A program made the position numbers and the translations under genes. The notes beneath the pieces were generated by a model. The model did not search any database. It saw nothing but the letters and a program-made list of their open reading frames with translations, and was not told the origin of the DNA. A DNA stretch of 64,000 nt from Prinia subflava (lineage: Eukaryota; Chordata; Aves; Passeriformes; Cisticolidae), in contig NC_086283.1 in the NCBI RefSeq assembly GCF_021018805.1, positions 12,351,162 to 12,415,161 on the forward strand, in the 5' to 3' direction. This document shows positions 37,901 through 52,523 of the stretch, one piece after another. Each line of letters begins with the position of its first letter. Position 1 is the first letter of the stretch.

Positions 37901-38914
37901 GGGGTCAGCTTGGACGCATTGTTTATCCCTCCTGAGCTGAGAGTCCTGTAGCAAGCTGGAGTGACAGACCCTTCACTGCAAAGCCAAGCAGAAGAAGGTA
38001 TCACTGCACGGTGCTCTGCTCTCTGCTACCAGCCCAGGCACACACACAGATATTTCATTTTGGGGCTGAGAATAAAACAGCCACTGCTGCCAGCATAGCT
38101 CACATGTACTTACTTACATATACAACTACGAATATATTTTTTCTGGTGTTAAACACCTGTCAGTGGTTCTTTCTGAAACCTTGTATTTTCAAGAGGTCTT
38201 GTAGGTTTAATCTAGTGGAAGACCGTTTCTCTTAAAAAAATTAAAAATGAGTGCTGTATATGTTTTTAACTTCACAGGGACATGAAGAAGATCAAGAAAC
38301 TTTCACTTCTGCAGGGCTTTAACCATGCTTCTTTTTCAATTGCTTTTCTTCTATGGATTTTACAATTTCCTCCAGACTGACATAAAATAGAAGGACACAG
38401 GAATCTGATGATGCGGGTGAAGCCCCAATGGCTTTTTAAAATCCCTGATTGCTGCCCAGGTGGGACTGTCAGAGCTGACACATTTCTGTAGCTTTGCATA
38501 GCACTTCGGAGTGTAAGAAAAAGAAATGAACATAAATTCCCTGTTTCATGGGGACCTTAATCTTGAGTCTTACATCTAAATTATGCATATTATAGGATTA
38601 AATCCTCCCATCAGCTAAACCCGTATAAATCTGGAGTAATTCCATGATCTGAAGATCCATTGCTAATTAACTAAATCCCCCCAAACCCAAGGAAATTAAT
38701 ACAATCAAACAATATTAAAAATAAAGTATCTATTTCTCATTTACCTCAAGGATCACTTCTTCACAGTTTCTCTCATTGCTGTAGGAATATTGCAGACAAA
38801 GACAAAAAATAAAAAAACTGTCCTGGGTCAGGAACTTCTAATTTATGCTCTCAAGGCTGCAAAACAGTGCTAATGACTCTGCTGCTTTTCTCTCCAAATA
38901 TTGCGGTAATGGAG

Positions 38915-38974
38915 TTTGTTTGTTCTTTTTTAATTAAAAACATAATTGAATTTTTAATTAAAAAAACAAACAAA
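38915..38974. repeat. Near-perfect AT-rich inverted repeat (hairpin/cruciform candidate)
   Basis: The left arm at 38,915-38,940 (TTTGTTTGTTC + T6 + AATTAAAAA) pairs with the right arm at 38,951-38,974 (TTTTTAATTA + A6 + CAAACAAA). The pairing covers 24 bp with one 2-nt bulge in the left arm, and the loop is the 10-nt CATAATTGAA. Each arm also contains its own TTAATTAA palindrome. Confidence 0.9.
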
Positions 38975-41900
38975 TCCTAACATAGCTCATCTGTCTTATC
39001 AGCTTTCTTTAGGAATCTGATGTCTTTGAGATACTGATGATCTCTTTGGTTCTGTAGAGGCATGTGAAACTGCAGCCAATACAGTTATTTTTCCTTTTAA
39101 TGCTTGTCACCAGCTGAAACCTTTCTGCATTGGTGGGAGCAGCTGGAGCATGTACTTATCTACAAAGCCAGGTAATTAGGTGGCAGCTTTTCTTCACTGC
39201 TTTGGAAATTCAGCTGTTAGGCTATTATTTTAGCTGAAGACAAAAGTAGCACAAAGAAGGAAAGAAAATATTTTTCAACAGCAATAGGGATGAAAGAATC
39301 ATAACCTTTCCAAACAAGTGTACTTCCCCTGGCTCAGCCCTTAACTGTGAGGGCTTTCTGAGTGAACTGGCAAAGCCTGAGACTGCTATTAAGCACATGC
39401 AAGAGGGAGATGTGCTCGTGTGCCATGACAAATTATTGCCACTTGGACTTAATAAGGAGTGTAAGCACATGTTCCTGATAGGCCAAAACCCCTTGTAATG
39501 TTTTTCTGTGACTATAAAGAGCTTCTCATTAAAACCCCTCTACTGAGAGTCATCATGAGAGGAATATGGTAAAGCATTTGATTGAGAGGAAGTCCAAGTA
39601 TGATGTACTTTCCTGTTTTACTACCAGACAACTGAAGAGTGCCATTATCAATACCTTGCATATAAACTTGAAAGAGCAAACTTTTTCTGATTAATTCTTT
39701 TATATTGGGTTATAAATCCTGCCTTCCAATTCTCTCTGTCTTAAAAAAAATCATTTAAAGCATCTATTTCTATTCATTGACTCTAATTTTATTCTGTTTT
39801 ATCTATTGTTCTTTCTGAGAAATTTCAGTATTCTGGTTCTATATAAGACTTTTGCCTTAGTCAGGAACTGCAGACTGTAATAACAGCAGTCAAGGCAGTT
39901 CATTCTGGCAAATGCATGTCAGAAAAGGACTGCTGTGACTTTGAAATATTGAAAGTGACTGATAACATAATGTGTGAAGCAGAATAAATGCATAGAAATG
40001 GAAGTTTTAGCTGAGCAGTCAAAGTATGAACAAAATACAGTGTCAGAGCTCTGCCCTGAAAGCTCTCTTTCAGGTGCAGGTGGTTACAATGGCAAATCAC
40101 TAAATGCACTTTGCAAAAGTGTTTTATGAATAAAATGGCAAACACAGTTTTTCCTTGGCCATATCATCATTTCTGTCTGCTTGCACACCACATTTAAGTG
40201 GAAAACTTGGGTATGGAAAGGCATTTAGGACAGACATCAAAACTATGATGGCTGGGATCAGGGCTCTGCTTTACTTTGGGCTAACCTAGCCCAGCTGGTG
40301 CTAAAGCAGAATATAAACCACATTGTTGCACATTGTGCAAGCAAGAGTCTCCAACATTACCCAGATGATTCATATCACAAACGCTTCCATCTGTTTAGAC
40401 CCTGCAAAGCCTCTCTGCCACCACCAAGTCTTCTCTTGGATTTGGGCAGAAGTTTTTCCAATTTCATGATATCACCAGAACAATTTTTCCTCAAGACTAC
40501 AGAGGAGTCAGAAACTAAAAGCTTCCCCACCCCATCTTCATCTTCAAATTAATTCAAAACTGTCTATCCACTGCACTCTGAAGTACTGGTGACCCTGCTG
40601 GGGAAACTGTCTGGCTTTTCCTCCCACTTTCCTCATTATTTCCTTGGGGAGCAGCCTAGAGCAACCTACATCATGGAATTGCTCTGAGACACAGCAGGAG
40701 TCTTCTCTGGATAGTTTTTTTAGCTTTCTCCCTTTGCTAATCTCCTCCTGTATGGAGCTGAGCAATAAGGAAGGCTTCATTTATTGGCCCTATAATCACT
40801 GAGGAGCACTCAGCTCCGCCTGGTCCTCACTGCCTCTCCTGTCACTCCCCCTGTTCCTGCAACAAGCTTTCTTCTTCCCCATATCCTATTTCAGCAAGGG
40901 AAGACAACTCTGCTAGAAGCCTGCTACCACTCTTCCTTGGCTCTACATTCTGGAGACTCCACAATCTCTTTTTGCCTTTCCCTACCCCTGAACTTGGCTG
41001 AAGCCACACACCAAGGCTAGCACCTTCTTTGCTTACTGATGATTCAAGAACGGGTGACAAAGAGCAGACTGGTGTTTTACAGCAGGGCAAATCTCTGCAG
41101 GCTGAGGTAGCCTCTGTTGTGGCAGTTCTACTGGCTGAAGCAAAACTCTTAGTTCAGATATGGATAAATCCTTCCAGCTGTCATTCCATCAGGTTCATTT
41201 CAGCTTTGAAAACAAACTTTATTTTCAGGCCTTTTATTTTTATTCGAAAAACAGTTGAGAACGAGATTTATGGTCCAGCTAAAGGTTAATTACTTTTAAG
41301 GCAACAAAATGGGTTAGCAAAGATCTATTACTCTTTGCTCTTCTGCTACTCTTGGTCATTTTAACTGAAATAGTGTTTTGAGAACTGAGGTCAAGAGCAG
41401 GGAACCTTTGGCAGGTAGTGCTAGTGTGGGGTAGGTGGGCTAAACCCTTACTTGTGGTTATTATGGTTCTATCATCAAGGCAGCTGCATGATGGGATCCT
41501 TCCTATTTCCAGGGAAAGCTCTGCACTCGTTTTCCACCCCACTTTAAAGGCAATGCTGCTGCTCAGCTGAGCCAGAGTAGTAACACCTGCTCCTCTCAAG
41601 ACTGATGCACATGTTAGAGAAGGCAGCCAGAAAAGAAAGAACTGTACTACAGGACAGTGTGCACTGATGGTAAACCTAATCTCTGCTTCAGGAATTCATA
41701 AAAGGCAAGTTCTTGGAGAGAAGGCACTCACTGAGACTTCTTTTAGCTTTACTGTCATCAGATTTATAACCCAGCAGTTTCAAATTCTGCAGCCATGCAT
41801 TTATTCACTCCATAAAACTTTAAAACACATGAACAACTCAGCTTACAATAAATGTCGATTCCCTATAGTTGGATGAGCAACACTGTTTCCACTGACTGTA

Positions 41901-44900
41901 CTGCACACCTCACTGAGTAATATTTGGCCATTTTACACGCCAAGTCTGAGGTGCCTAAGGCTAGAGAAGTGGATACAAAGTAGTAAGAAATAGCTTGAAA
42001 GGTGCTCTCTACTGGTAATTTAACACATCACAATTAGACTGTTTTCTTTGGGGTGGTTAATGGGTAATGATGGGGAATTAATATGCAAAAGCATACCCTT
42101 ACCTGGCTTGCCTTTGTGAAACTTTGAATGCAGGGCCCTTTCTGAAAGTGAGCATTGATTAGGAAAACGAAAAAGAACAAAGCTGCCTTTTTCATGGTAC
42201 CTTTTTTCCCAAAATGCAGCAATGTTGGAAAGCTTTCCTTCACCACAGCACTGCTTGGATGCAGAGGTGCCTTCCCATGGTGAAGCAGGCAGGCAGCTCT
42301 CTGTTGCTCATAGCTCTATGCTGTGTGAAAATGCAAGAAGATCTAATGCCTTTCCTTATGATTTTCTTTCTCATGCTTCTTCTCTGTGCTGCTACCTCAT
42401 GATTCTTTAACTTACCCCATCAATTAATGTTACGGTATATTTAAAAAGCCCTAATCTGCTCACTGCCTTTATATGTTTTGATTGAGTAATTTTTCACTAT
42501 GTGTATGTAATAAACTCCAGATCTGCTGCAGAATCCTTTTACCTCTATCATCAGTTAATATCACGGGAGATTAAGAAGTTGCTAAAGTCTGTGTTTCTGT
42601 AGGCGTCTCCACCCTTTTAACTCCTAGCCATGACTTTACAGTGAGACCTGCAAGCACCAGGGCCACAGCACCAGGCATCAATAAAGCCATTTCTGCTGTT
42701 CTTGCAACGTGATGTGTGGGAGCCACAGTTTCTCTGCAGTCCTACAGCCAGCAGCCCCCGTGAGCGAGCGAGATGGGGACAGGACTTCTGATGGCAGTGC
42801 AGGAATCTCCAGAACCTGGAGCTCTGCATTAGGCAGTTAGTGGAGGAGGATGCAGAGGGACAGTGTCAGATCATCTGGCCCTTGGGCAAAGCTATTAGCG
42901 ATGTGCTCGGACAGGACTGCACAGCAGTGCAAGCCTGGATCAGATGCTTGTGGGCTTGGTAGAAAAAAGAAGAGAGAATAGCAGAGGGACAAAAGCTTTC
43001 TTTGGGGGCTTTCTCGTGAAGTAATGGATGCCATTTTTAAAAATCAGAATGGAGCTACATCTTTTCTTATAATCCATTGCCCGGGTCCAGCAGCCCAGAG
43101 TAAGGCGTGCAGAGTGTGAGCACTCTGCAGCCCCAGCGGGGCAGGCGGCTGGCTGAGCAGCGCTTCCTCAAGGTGAGTTTCCTGGCGTGAAGGGCAACTG
43201 CACTTTGTCTTGGAGGACCTGGGAGCACAAAGGAAGACGGACGTGTTTTGAGACCTAGGGCCTGCAATTCCCAGTTTTACCTCTACGAGTCTCATGCAGA
43301 CAGTTAAAAATAGGCTAGACTGGTTATTTTGTACGGTTAAGAAATACTACCTTGGGTGTGGTTAAATTTTTTATTTAGTATCCTAGTTATCTGAGAAACT
43401 ACCTTGTTACTATGTGCTACCCTGAAGTTAAGGCTTTCATTAACAATGACTGAATAAATATCTGAATAAATTAAGACTGGATTCTCATGTCAGATTGCTC
43501 AGAAACCTGGAATTAATTTTGATTTTTTTTCTCTTACTAATGTAATTTCAGTAATACAAACTTGTGACATAATCTAAGAGCAGACCCTCAGAATTAAACT
43601 CTTCTATTTAAATTCAGGAGTTTTCTTGAAGTCAAGTAATTCTCCTAATTTGCAGAGTTTCTTGATTTCTGGAATTATCAGAAAAAAAATGCTTTGGGTG
43701 GATTTAGGTAGATTTTACTAGTTTGCGCGCTATGTGTGCAACGTTTCAGAACGTTTTATATGCAGCTCAGAACAGTCAAGTCTTAGCAAACTACTGAGAC
43801 AAAGCAAAGCTGATCTCTTACTAAGGCATCCACTATTCTACAGATGATCAAAGTATTTAATAACAAAAAATCCAATTACTTCATTATTGTTGTCCTCTGC
43901 AGGGTTAGAGTATAATCTAAAACTCTTTTTTTTCACATAGCTGGTATAAGATAAGTCAGAGAGTAAGTGACACTTTCTTGGGCTTTCATTAAAAGAATAT
44001 TAATAAAAAATAGGGGGATCTTCTCAAAGAAAGGGGTACATAGTCCCAAGGGCAGAGAAAAATAAATCAAGGTATTTAGGAATAAAGTAATTTTCCTTGC
44101 ACTGTAGTCTTTGGACATAAGTGACCTCCAGGACACAGAATGAAAATTTAAGGAGAGAGAATAAATGGTGAGGAGACAGGAAGAACACATATTTATGGCT
44201 CAGGGCAGGAACTTTCTAAGACTCAGGATTTTGCTGATGAGATGTAAAAAGGACAGGGGAATATCCATACCATTTATTTAAAGCAGCTGGCTAATGATTT
44301 GCTAAGGGGCAGTCTGAAATGCCACACAATGGCTCTCTTCCTTCCGTCCAGAGTTTTTGATATCTGAAAGTGCACCACCTGCAGCTAGGGAGGTGTCTTT
44401 GGGCTTGCCACGAGGACATCATGGTAAGTGTCCATTTCTTTTTCCCCCTTAGGACAAAAAGATGTGATTGACTTCTCCAGCAACAGCTCAAATTTGCTGT
44501 CACTTTTTGTGAATAATGTCAAATTCAGACTGGGGTTTCCTGCAGAAGCTATATGGTAGTTGTACCTTCCATACATCTTGCCCTCACATATCCCCTTCCC
44601 ACAGACAGCCACCAGGAATTATGGAAGTGTTGCTGCTCCTTTTGGGCACACAGACAACTTTAGGTGCCCATGAGCTTGTGCTTGGCTAGGGCAATTGTGG
44701 AAACACAGCTGATGAACAAGAAAGAGTCCCACACTGTGGGCTCTAAAAGCAAGCTTGCCTTTTCTTTTTTATCCTTTCTATTGTCACTGTTTCCTTTTAC
44801 CTAGAGGGGCAGAACAGACATGGATGTTTTTGGGAATATGAAGTGAGCAGAACAACCACAGCTTGATTTTTCAGTGGTTTGGGTGTTAACAGGTTCCAGT

Positions 44901-47900
44901 TACGCAAAAAGCTGGCCTCTGCTGAGCACAGAATTAGTGCTTCTTCTTCCTTTGCCTCTTTGCTGGGACTGTAGTATAGGAGAAGAGGAAGAAACAGCAG
45001 AGAAAGTGGGTACATGAACAGGATTCCAGCACTTTGCTGCCACCCTTCCTTGACCCCCACCAAAAGCCAGCCATCAGTGCAGTGTCTGAGCCACAGCTGC
45101 AGCACTGCAGGAAGTACAGACATCCAATGAAATTCTCTGAAAAACGTCTGCAATTATATTTGTACCTCCTGGGGGAGCAATGGAAGGTTTAAATTTTAAG
45201 TCTGAAAAGAATTCTTAACAGGTGTCAAATTTAGTGTCACCACACAGCTCCTCATGAACCAAAAGACACATCTTTTCAAGCTCTCCTAGGAAATTTGGCA
45301 GTTCCTATTATTACAGCCCCTGTCATCACCTTGAAAGAAAAATATATAGAAAGGGAAAACTGACATGCTGCCTGGAGGCTCCTGGTGCTCAGAAGGTTAA
45401 ACCTTAGTGGCAAGGGAAAGAGGACAGCAATCTACCTGAGCACAACATCTGGCTGCCTAGTGGCACGGCCAGTTGTGTGTTAACATTTGCAACATGAATG
45501 AAGTCATCAGGATGGCTACAATAGGTCCATCTTTCAAATATTACCCAGCTTATTTTCTGTATTAATAATTTTACAGCCATATATCTATTTTCAGGATGGA
45601 CCCAAAGCATCTGTTTTCAGAGAAGGCATTAGGCAGGGCCTGGTCACAGATGCTGTGTGGGACCACGGCTGGCTGCTTTGCCATCCCTGTGCAGCAAAAA
45701 GCCAGTCTCGTACTGCAGTCAGGCCACTCACTGCTGCTCACATATTTGTTTTGGCATAGAAAGGACTTTTTTCCCTTGTGAAAAAGAAGGGTCTTGAAGG
45801 CCCTTTTTTACACTGCTTCCTGTTGGCAAACTTTACCACAGTGTTACCTTGACTGCAGCTCATGCTGCGTAGCATTGGAGAGAAGGGGTGTTTACACCTC
45901 TGTCTCTTTTCCTGTTTCTCTGTGGATCACCTGAATGTTTGGAAAAGGTACTGAAAAGCTTTAAACACGAGCCTGTGCTTCCTGCACAGAGAACAAAATC
46001 TACTGTAAGCTTGCCAGACCTTTTACAGCTGCACCCTAGGGATTTAACACTGTGCAGCTTATGGCTTCATATGAAATTTCTTAAAAGAAAAGGCCTGTAT
46101 TTTCACATAAATATATTTATTTTGGGAAAGATCAGGAAGTGCCAACATATTTTAAAGCAGTTCCCTGCTGCATTTAATATGTGAAATATTCACGTGAACA
46201 TTTGCTAATCCTATACAATGAATCTATTCCTCCCTCTATTTAGCATGCAGGCTGCAGCTGCTGAAGGCTGTTGAGCCTTTTCATTAGGAAGAAATGTAAG
46301 GATGATGTGTGAAAACCACATGGATGTAAACTTAAGGAACTGTACAGAAGGGTGTTAAGAAAAAGACCTTGTAAGCTACCTTGTAAGAATGACTTTTCTT
46401 TCATATGTTTATTCTTATATGGGCTTTCACTGCTTTAAACTGTAAATTTATATTTATGGACATAATTAAAAATGCTATATAATATGCTCTCATAATACAG
46501 AAATAAGAACATAAGCACAGCAGCACAGACATTTTCAGAATATATATCTCAGGCTCTCTAAATTCTGCAGGGGGTAGTATCACTCCAAGCAAATTCCAAT
46601 TTCTCTGTTCGGCCATTATTCCTGCTAATGTAACGAGTTATTTTCTCACCAGTGCTAAGTTCTGTGTATCCATCCAGATCCTCCTGTGGCCCAATATCTG
46701 ACTAATAATCCCTTTCTTCCTGTACCTGAACTCTGACAGCTTTATCAGGAAATCAAAAATGGGTGCCTATGATCCCTGATTCCACCAGGGGACAACATAT
46801 GACCTTGGAATTTCATTTAAGTCTCCTGATGCTATGGATTCCCTAAGCATTAAGTGGAAATAGCATTTGCTTTCCTGAGAGATGCTAATATTTAAGTATT
46901 GCTTCAAAGATCTTCAGATAAAAATACCTATATATGTGCAAATTTTTATGCTTCCTTCTGCTTTTCTATAGCTCCAAGATATAATAATACACTGAGAAGC
47001 CAAAATTCTCTTATGAAATAAAATTGTACTTGGAAATGTCAGGCCTGCACAGGCCAATGATCCAGGAGTCGCTGAAGGCAGCGTATCAGAAGAAGCTGAA
47101 ACCCAACCTTTCCATGTGCTGAATACTGCGACCAAGAAGAAACTCTCTTACCGGACTCAGCCATAACAACTTTCCTCCTATGCCAAGAGCTACATCCAGT
47201 ACATAAACCCTGTCCCAAGCAGTCTCTGAGGGCACTTGGATGCACCCACCTTGACTTGCAGAGCAGCAGTGGTGGGCATGAAGAACGCCAGTGTGAGCTG
47301 TGCCATGGCGTTTTCACTGTGTTTATTTAAAAAGACACAGATTGTGAAATTCCCTAAGGCCTTCCAAATTTTGTACTCAAGCTCACATGGATAAGGCTGA
47401 TAACAAGAGGATGACTTAGCACCTTGACAAGCACTTGAGAACTTTTAACAGGTGGAAGAATTTCTTTGAAAGATTACAGGAAGGAATTCTACTCCTCTGT
47501 TTTGCATAGAAACCCCAAACAGTAGAGTGCCAGAGATTTTAAGCAGAGCCAGCCTGGCCATAGCTGGAAGATGAGAGTATTACAGTATTTGGTAAATATT
47601 TTCCTCTAATACTCCTTGTAATATACAAAGCATATACACGTTTCATTAAAATAAATTTTTGCTGATCTTGTGAAATTTTTTAACACGTTGCTGCTATGTT
47701 AGCACAAAATTCAGCAATATCACTCTTAAAGTGGAACAGATTCAAAGAATCCAAGTCTTCTGTATTCATGCAGTAAGTGTGAGCAGAGAACGATTCCTCT
47801 GGATCTGCACAGTGTTACTTACTGGCTACTCCTCCAGAACAGTCTTTGGACAAAGGCAAAGGCAACAGCCCAAATTAAGCAGATTTTGTATTTTGTTTAC

Positions 47901-48714
47901 CTGGCAGCCACACAACAGAAATCCCATTGCAGCAACTGTAAAGTTTTGCTTCATACACATAACAAACCAATAGATACCCGGCTGAGAGACCAGATTCAGA
48001 ATGTAAAAAAGGATCACAAGACTGGCTCACATTTTCTCCTAAGCACCAAACTGCAGATATTACATTTTTTAAAAGTTTAGTAGGTTTATTTTTTTACATT
48101 TCACACACATGCTGATTTAGGAATCAACACTGGAGTGAAGCACAAATACTGCAAAGGCACAGTACATACAATTAATTTAGTATTTCTGATCCTAATAGAA
48201 ACACAGTATCAGCAGCATATTTAGAGATGCCACTTCTGTAGCCCAAGAGATTGATTGGTACAGGGAGGGATAAGCACCTATGCTTTTGGGTACTAACAGG
48301 GGTCTTTCCACCAAAACATCAAATGCTCTTTTCCATGCCCTTTAGTTTTCCAAAATTTCCCAAATTCACTTTGTCTTTAAGAAACAGCTTCTGTAATAGA
48401 AAGGGTTGAGTTATGCTGACTCTGTATAACAAATGAAGCAACTCATTCCCCATTTTCCCGCTAATGAAGTTGAGTTAATCTCATTATCGTTTTTCAAAAG
48501 AAACAAGAACAATTCAAATAAGAGCAACATAAAGTGTTTTTAATGCAGTTTCTAGAAAAGTGTATAATTCAATGTCTCGGAGAAAATGAATGCGTACTCA
48601 AGAAATGACGCGGGTTGCAAATACGAGATGTTTTTCCTTTGCCAAAAACCAAATTAAAAGAAGGGTCCGGAGCTGAGAGAATCCTTCCCTTAGTGCCTGC
48701 TCCTCCGACTCCTT

Positions 48715-48943
<229 letters not shown>

Positions 48944-50335
48944 TCAGTGCACCTGGAAATGGGGCAGTTTCAGCACAGTCTGCTCTTTAGAGGAAGGGAA
49001 GTTTGGGTGCCCAGCTGGTGCCAGCACCAAAGGTGCCCAGACACTGGTGCCATGAATGGCTTGGGCTGAGCACCTTGGCTGAAACTGAAGAAAGACGACG
49101 TGAAAACAATGTGCCATCAGTGACACAGTGCCATGGGCAAAATATGGACTGTGCCTTGTCAGGAAACACCACGGTCCCTCCCTCATGAGGGATTCCACAT
49201 GAAATCCCCCACTGTCTTTTCTTTGACCTGTAAAAATGACCATTTGGAGCGAGGGTAGGTATTCCCACTGGGAGAGGCATGGTTATCCAGAGGGAAGACC
49301 ACCGTTCAGGATGGTCCACCTTTCAGCCATGCTTCAAGTTGTGACAGACTTCACAAACACCCATCTGTCTTATGGGTTCTGCGGGTAAGATCACACCAAG
49401 TAGATTTTTCAGGATTACTTTTCTCAGCATGAAGCATTTTCATGTATCTTCAAAGACTTTCACAGAACAAGATCATGTAAGCCATTTTAACTGTTTGACT
49501 AAGATAAGTCCAACCAGCTCATTACACTGTAAAAGCTTTTGAAGTAACATTTCCCCATCCATTCACATTTGAAACAAATCCAGATTTTTTTAAAATTTAG
49601 ATATATGTGATGTATACAAAATTTAAGTATTTATTCAGAAGCAAGACTTTAAAAACAGAAACTCAGAAACTCAGTCTATACAAATCAATTAATTTCTGCT
49701 TTCCAGACTTATCATATTTTCCTGAAAACACAGTAATCTCTAGGTGCTCTACCAGACCCAGATATTTTCCTGGTTTTCTGTTTCTTTGGTCTCTATGTCA
49801 GACCTGAAGAATCCCTCTGCTTTTTTCCTGCCCCTCTGCTTGGCTTCATTTAGCTTTTTCCCTGTGCTGTATTAGGCAACTAAGCTGTAAAACTAGGCTG
49901 AATCCATTGACTTTGTACATCTAATGGGAATAAATACGTGACAGCTAAGTGAAAAGTAAACAAAACACAAAAAGGCCATGTGGGGCCAGGCAATCCAGAG
50001 AGAATTCAAAACCAAGTCAGCATATCAAAGTAAGCAATGTCAGTACATCATTTAGATTAGGCTTTGACAATGTAGATTATGTTTTTAAAGACTGTTTACA
50101 TATAAAAGTTAGTGAAGCAAGCCACATGGTCTGCTTGCTCACAAGATGTAGTGCACAAGGAACAATGGCACTTGGGACACATTCCTTTTTACTGCAGGCC
50201 TGGCTAGGGAATATTTCTATTTCCATCTGTAGGCATGGCAGGGGAAGGATTTCTGCAGATTTTGGAACAGAAAGGGGGCCATATTATCTATGGACTCCAC
50301 AGGACTCGGAGGATAAAGAAAATTCTTTTTGAAGT

Positions 50336-50338
<3 letters not shown>

Positions 50339-50367
<29 letters not shown>
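50339..50367. repeat. (CA)n microsatellite
   Basis: An uninterrupted CA dinucleotide array of 14.5 units, preceded by GTGCG. It is probably length-polymorphic. Confidence 0.96.
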
Positions 50368-50370
<3 letters not shown>

Positions 50371-52493
50371 AGCAGGACTGGGCCAGTTTCAATCTTTAGG
50401 CTCTGAAAATTGTCAAAAATGTTTTTTCTCTCCTTCCAGTAGAGGTTAGAGGTTTAGGTCTATCTAAACGGGCACAGAATAAAGGATAGAAGTGAATTTG
50501 AAGTTAACAAACAATACGACTTGTGTGGTTGTCCGACAGGTACTGCCACTCACGGAGCTCTTCTTAGCAAGGGTTGTTCTGATCTTCCTACAGGCACCAC
50601 TTGAGTAAGAAATAGCATGACTGAGAAAAAAGCCCTTCCTAGGAGAATTTAACAGGCTAATGACTCAGCCTGAAAAAGGATCGTGATGTGCAGAGAATAA
50701 GGGAGGGAAATAGGAGACAAAAGCAGAGGATCAGAAGTAGGCAAATGAATCCTGAAAAGGATCAGATAGACTTTCTGAACAAAAGAATTAAGGAAAAGTG
50801 GGGTTCAAAAACCCAAGCAATTTTACATGTGGGACATGACCTTTGAGGTGATGGAAAGAGCAGAGGGTTATGTTTTGACTCTCGCTTTTGTCCTAGCAGA
50901 CCTTTTTATCGTTCTAGTGCATTGAATTCACCTAAGTGCTTGTAAGGAGACTTATCAGCTGCTCAGCTGGTCAGGAAAAATTCTCTTGATTTAGCTGCCT
51001 TGCTGTAAAACAACTCACAAAGAGAATATATGAAAGTGGTAAAAGCATTTACTGTCAATAATATCTGTGATGAAGTGGTATATATGAGATCCTCAGAGCA
51101 GAGCTAATATCATCACAGTTCAGGTTCCCACGAAGATATTACTTTTCATAGATAAGATCTCAGTGAGCCCCAGTTAAAGTGCATGGGGCACTCGAAAGAG
51201 AATGAAGAGCCAGAACGGATCATTCCCATCAACTACCCTCAACACAATTGCTCCATGCATTAAAATACATCCTTTCTAGCATTTTTTGCCCTATTCACTT
51301 ACAAATCTGAGGAATTCAAAACCATGGAGCAAACTTAAGTTGTAATTGTCATGCTTGCAATCCCCCTCTTTAGAGAACTACTTCTTGGTCTAACATTTTT
51401 CATTGCTATTCAGTGTATTTATTCTTAATAGCTATTTTTTAAATATATATAACTTTCTTACATCATTCCTAGGTATTTTTCTCTGCAACTCTAAATACTC
51501 AAACTTTGAGGCTGACACCTTTCAATTATTGATAAATCTTTCTGTTACTTAGCTGAGCTGGATATAGCTTTCTTTCATCTCTCCTTGCAAATCTATCAGT
51601 TCAGCCCTCCCATTAGCAGTGACACTACTTTTGAACTGTCTCCAGTTCTTCATTTTTATGCATGGGAGAAACACCTGTTTCGCCAAGAGAGAATCAGTTA
51701 TCTGCCAGCTCAGGAGCTATAGGATTTCCTTTTCAGCATACTCTTCTTCTGAGAATCCGTCTAAACTCCTTGCCCAGGGATCTTTCACACAGCTCAAGAC
51801 TGGTTTTAACTTAAAGGACTAAGAAATTTTGCTAGAGTATAGTGTAACATGAACACTGCAGGTATTTCACGGATTTGCATCTACACTATGGAAAGAGGAG
51901 ATGATGCTATCTGTAAGAGGACAAGAAAATTTCAGAACAAAATGTCAATGAAAAACTTTTATCCTTCTCTCTCTTTCCCTCTCATCATGGGAAGCACATA
52001 TTTTGCAGCTCCTCAGTAGCTATGCAGAAGACTTCTACTTTGGGTCCCAAAATCAATGACAAAAATTCCAGCACTATATTATGAGAAAAAGTTAAGGACC
52101 TTACATTCAGCCAGTATGGGAGGTAAATGAAAGCAGAATCTCCCTGGGAAATAAAATGGATCCTTGCAACACTTGTAACTCACTACTCACAGAAGAACTG
52201 CATCCCCAACTCTACATTTCCTCATCGTTATGTTGGCCTTTTGTGTAGGGAGAACAACATTTCAGGATGGTGGCAGATCTGGATGCTGATCACACATGGC
52301 CACGCTGCCCTGGATCACCAGGGAGGCGTTTGTAGGAGGGCAGCTCATTATCATTCTGCAGCAACCCCAGCTCTCCAGTCCACCGGGGCACGGAGAACTG
52401 ACACTTCACTCTCCTTCCCTTTGGCCTCCCCCCGTCACCATGGCAGAGGCTGAAAAGACTTTTCGAGTGTCTGCTATCTATTGTCACAGGGAA

Positions 52494-52523
52494 AACAAAA
52501 CAACAAACAACCAACAACAAAAC
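52494..52523. repeat. CAA/CAAA-rich simple sequence
   Basis: An irregular A/C tract built of AACAA-type units (AACAAAACAACAAACAACC). No gene signature is seen. Confidence 0.75.

Noticed and set aside
47039..47317. 92-codon minus frame, and a 40-codon + frame rich in Glu/Gln with several CpGs
   Set aside because: I tried it as an exon or retropseudogene. No family was recognised, stops bound it closely, and there are no convincing splice sites.
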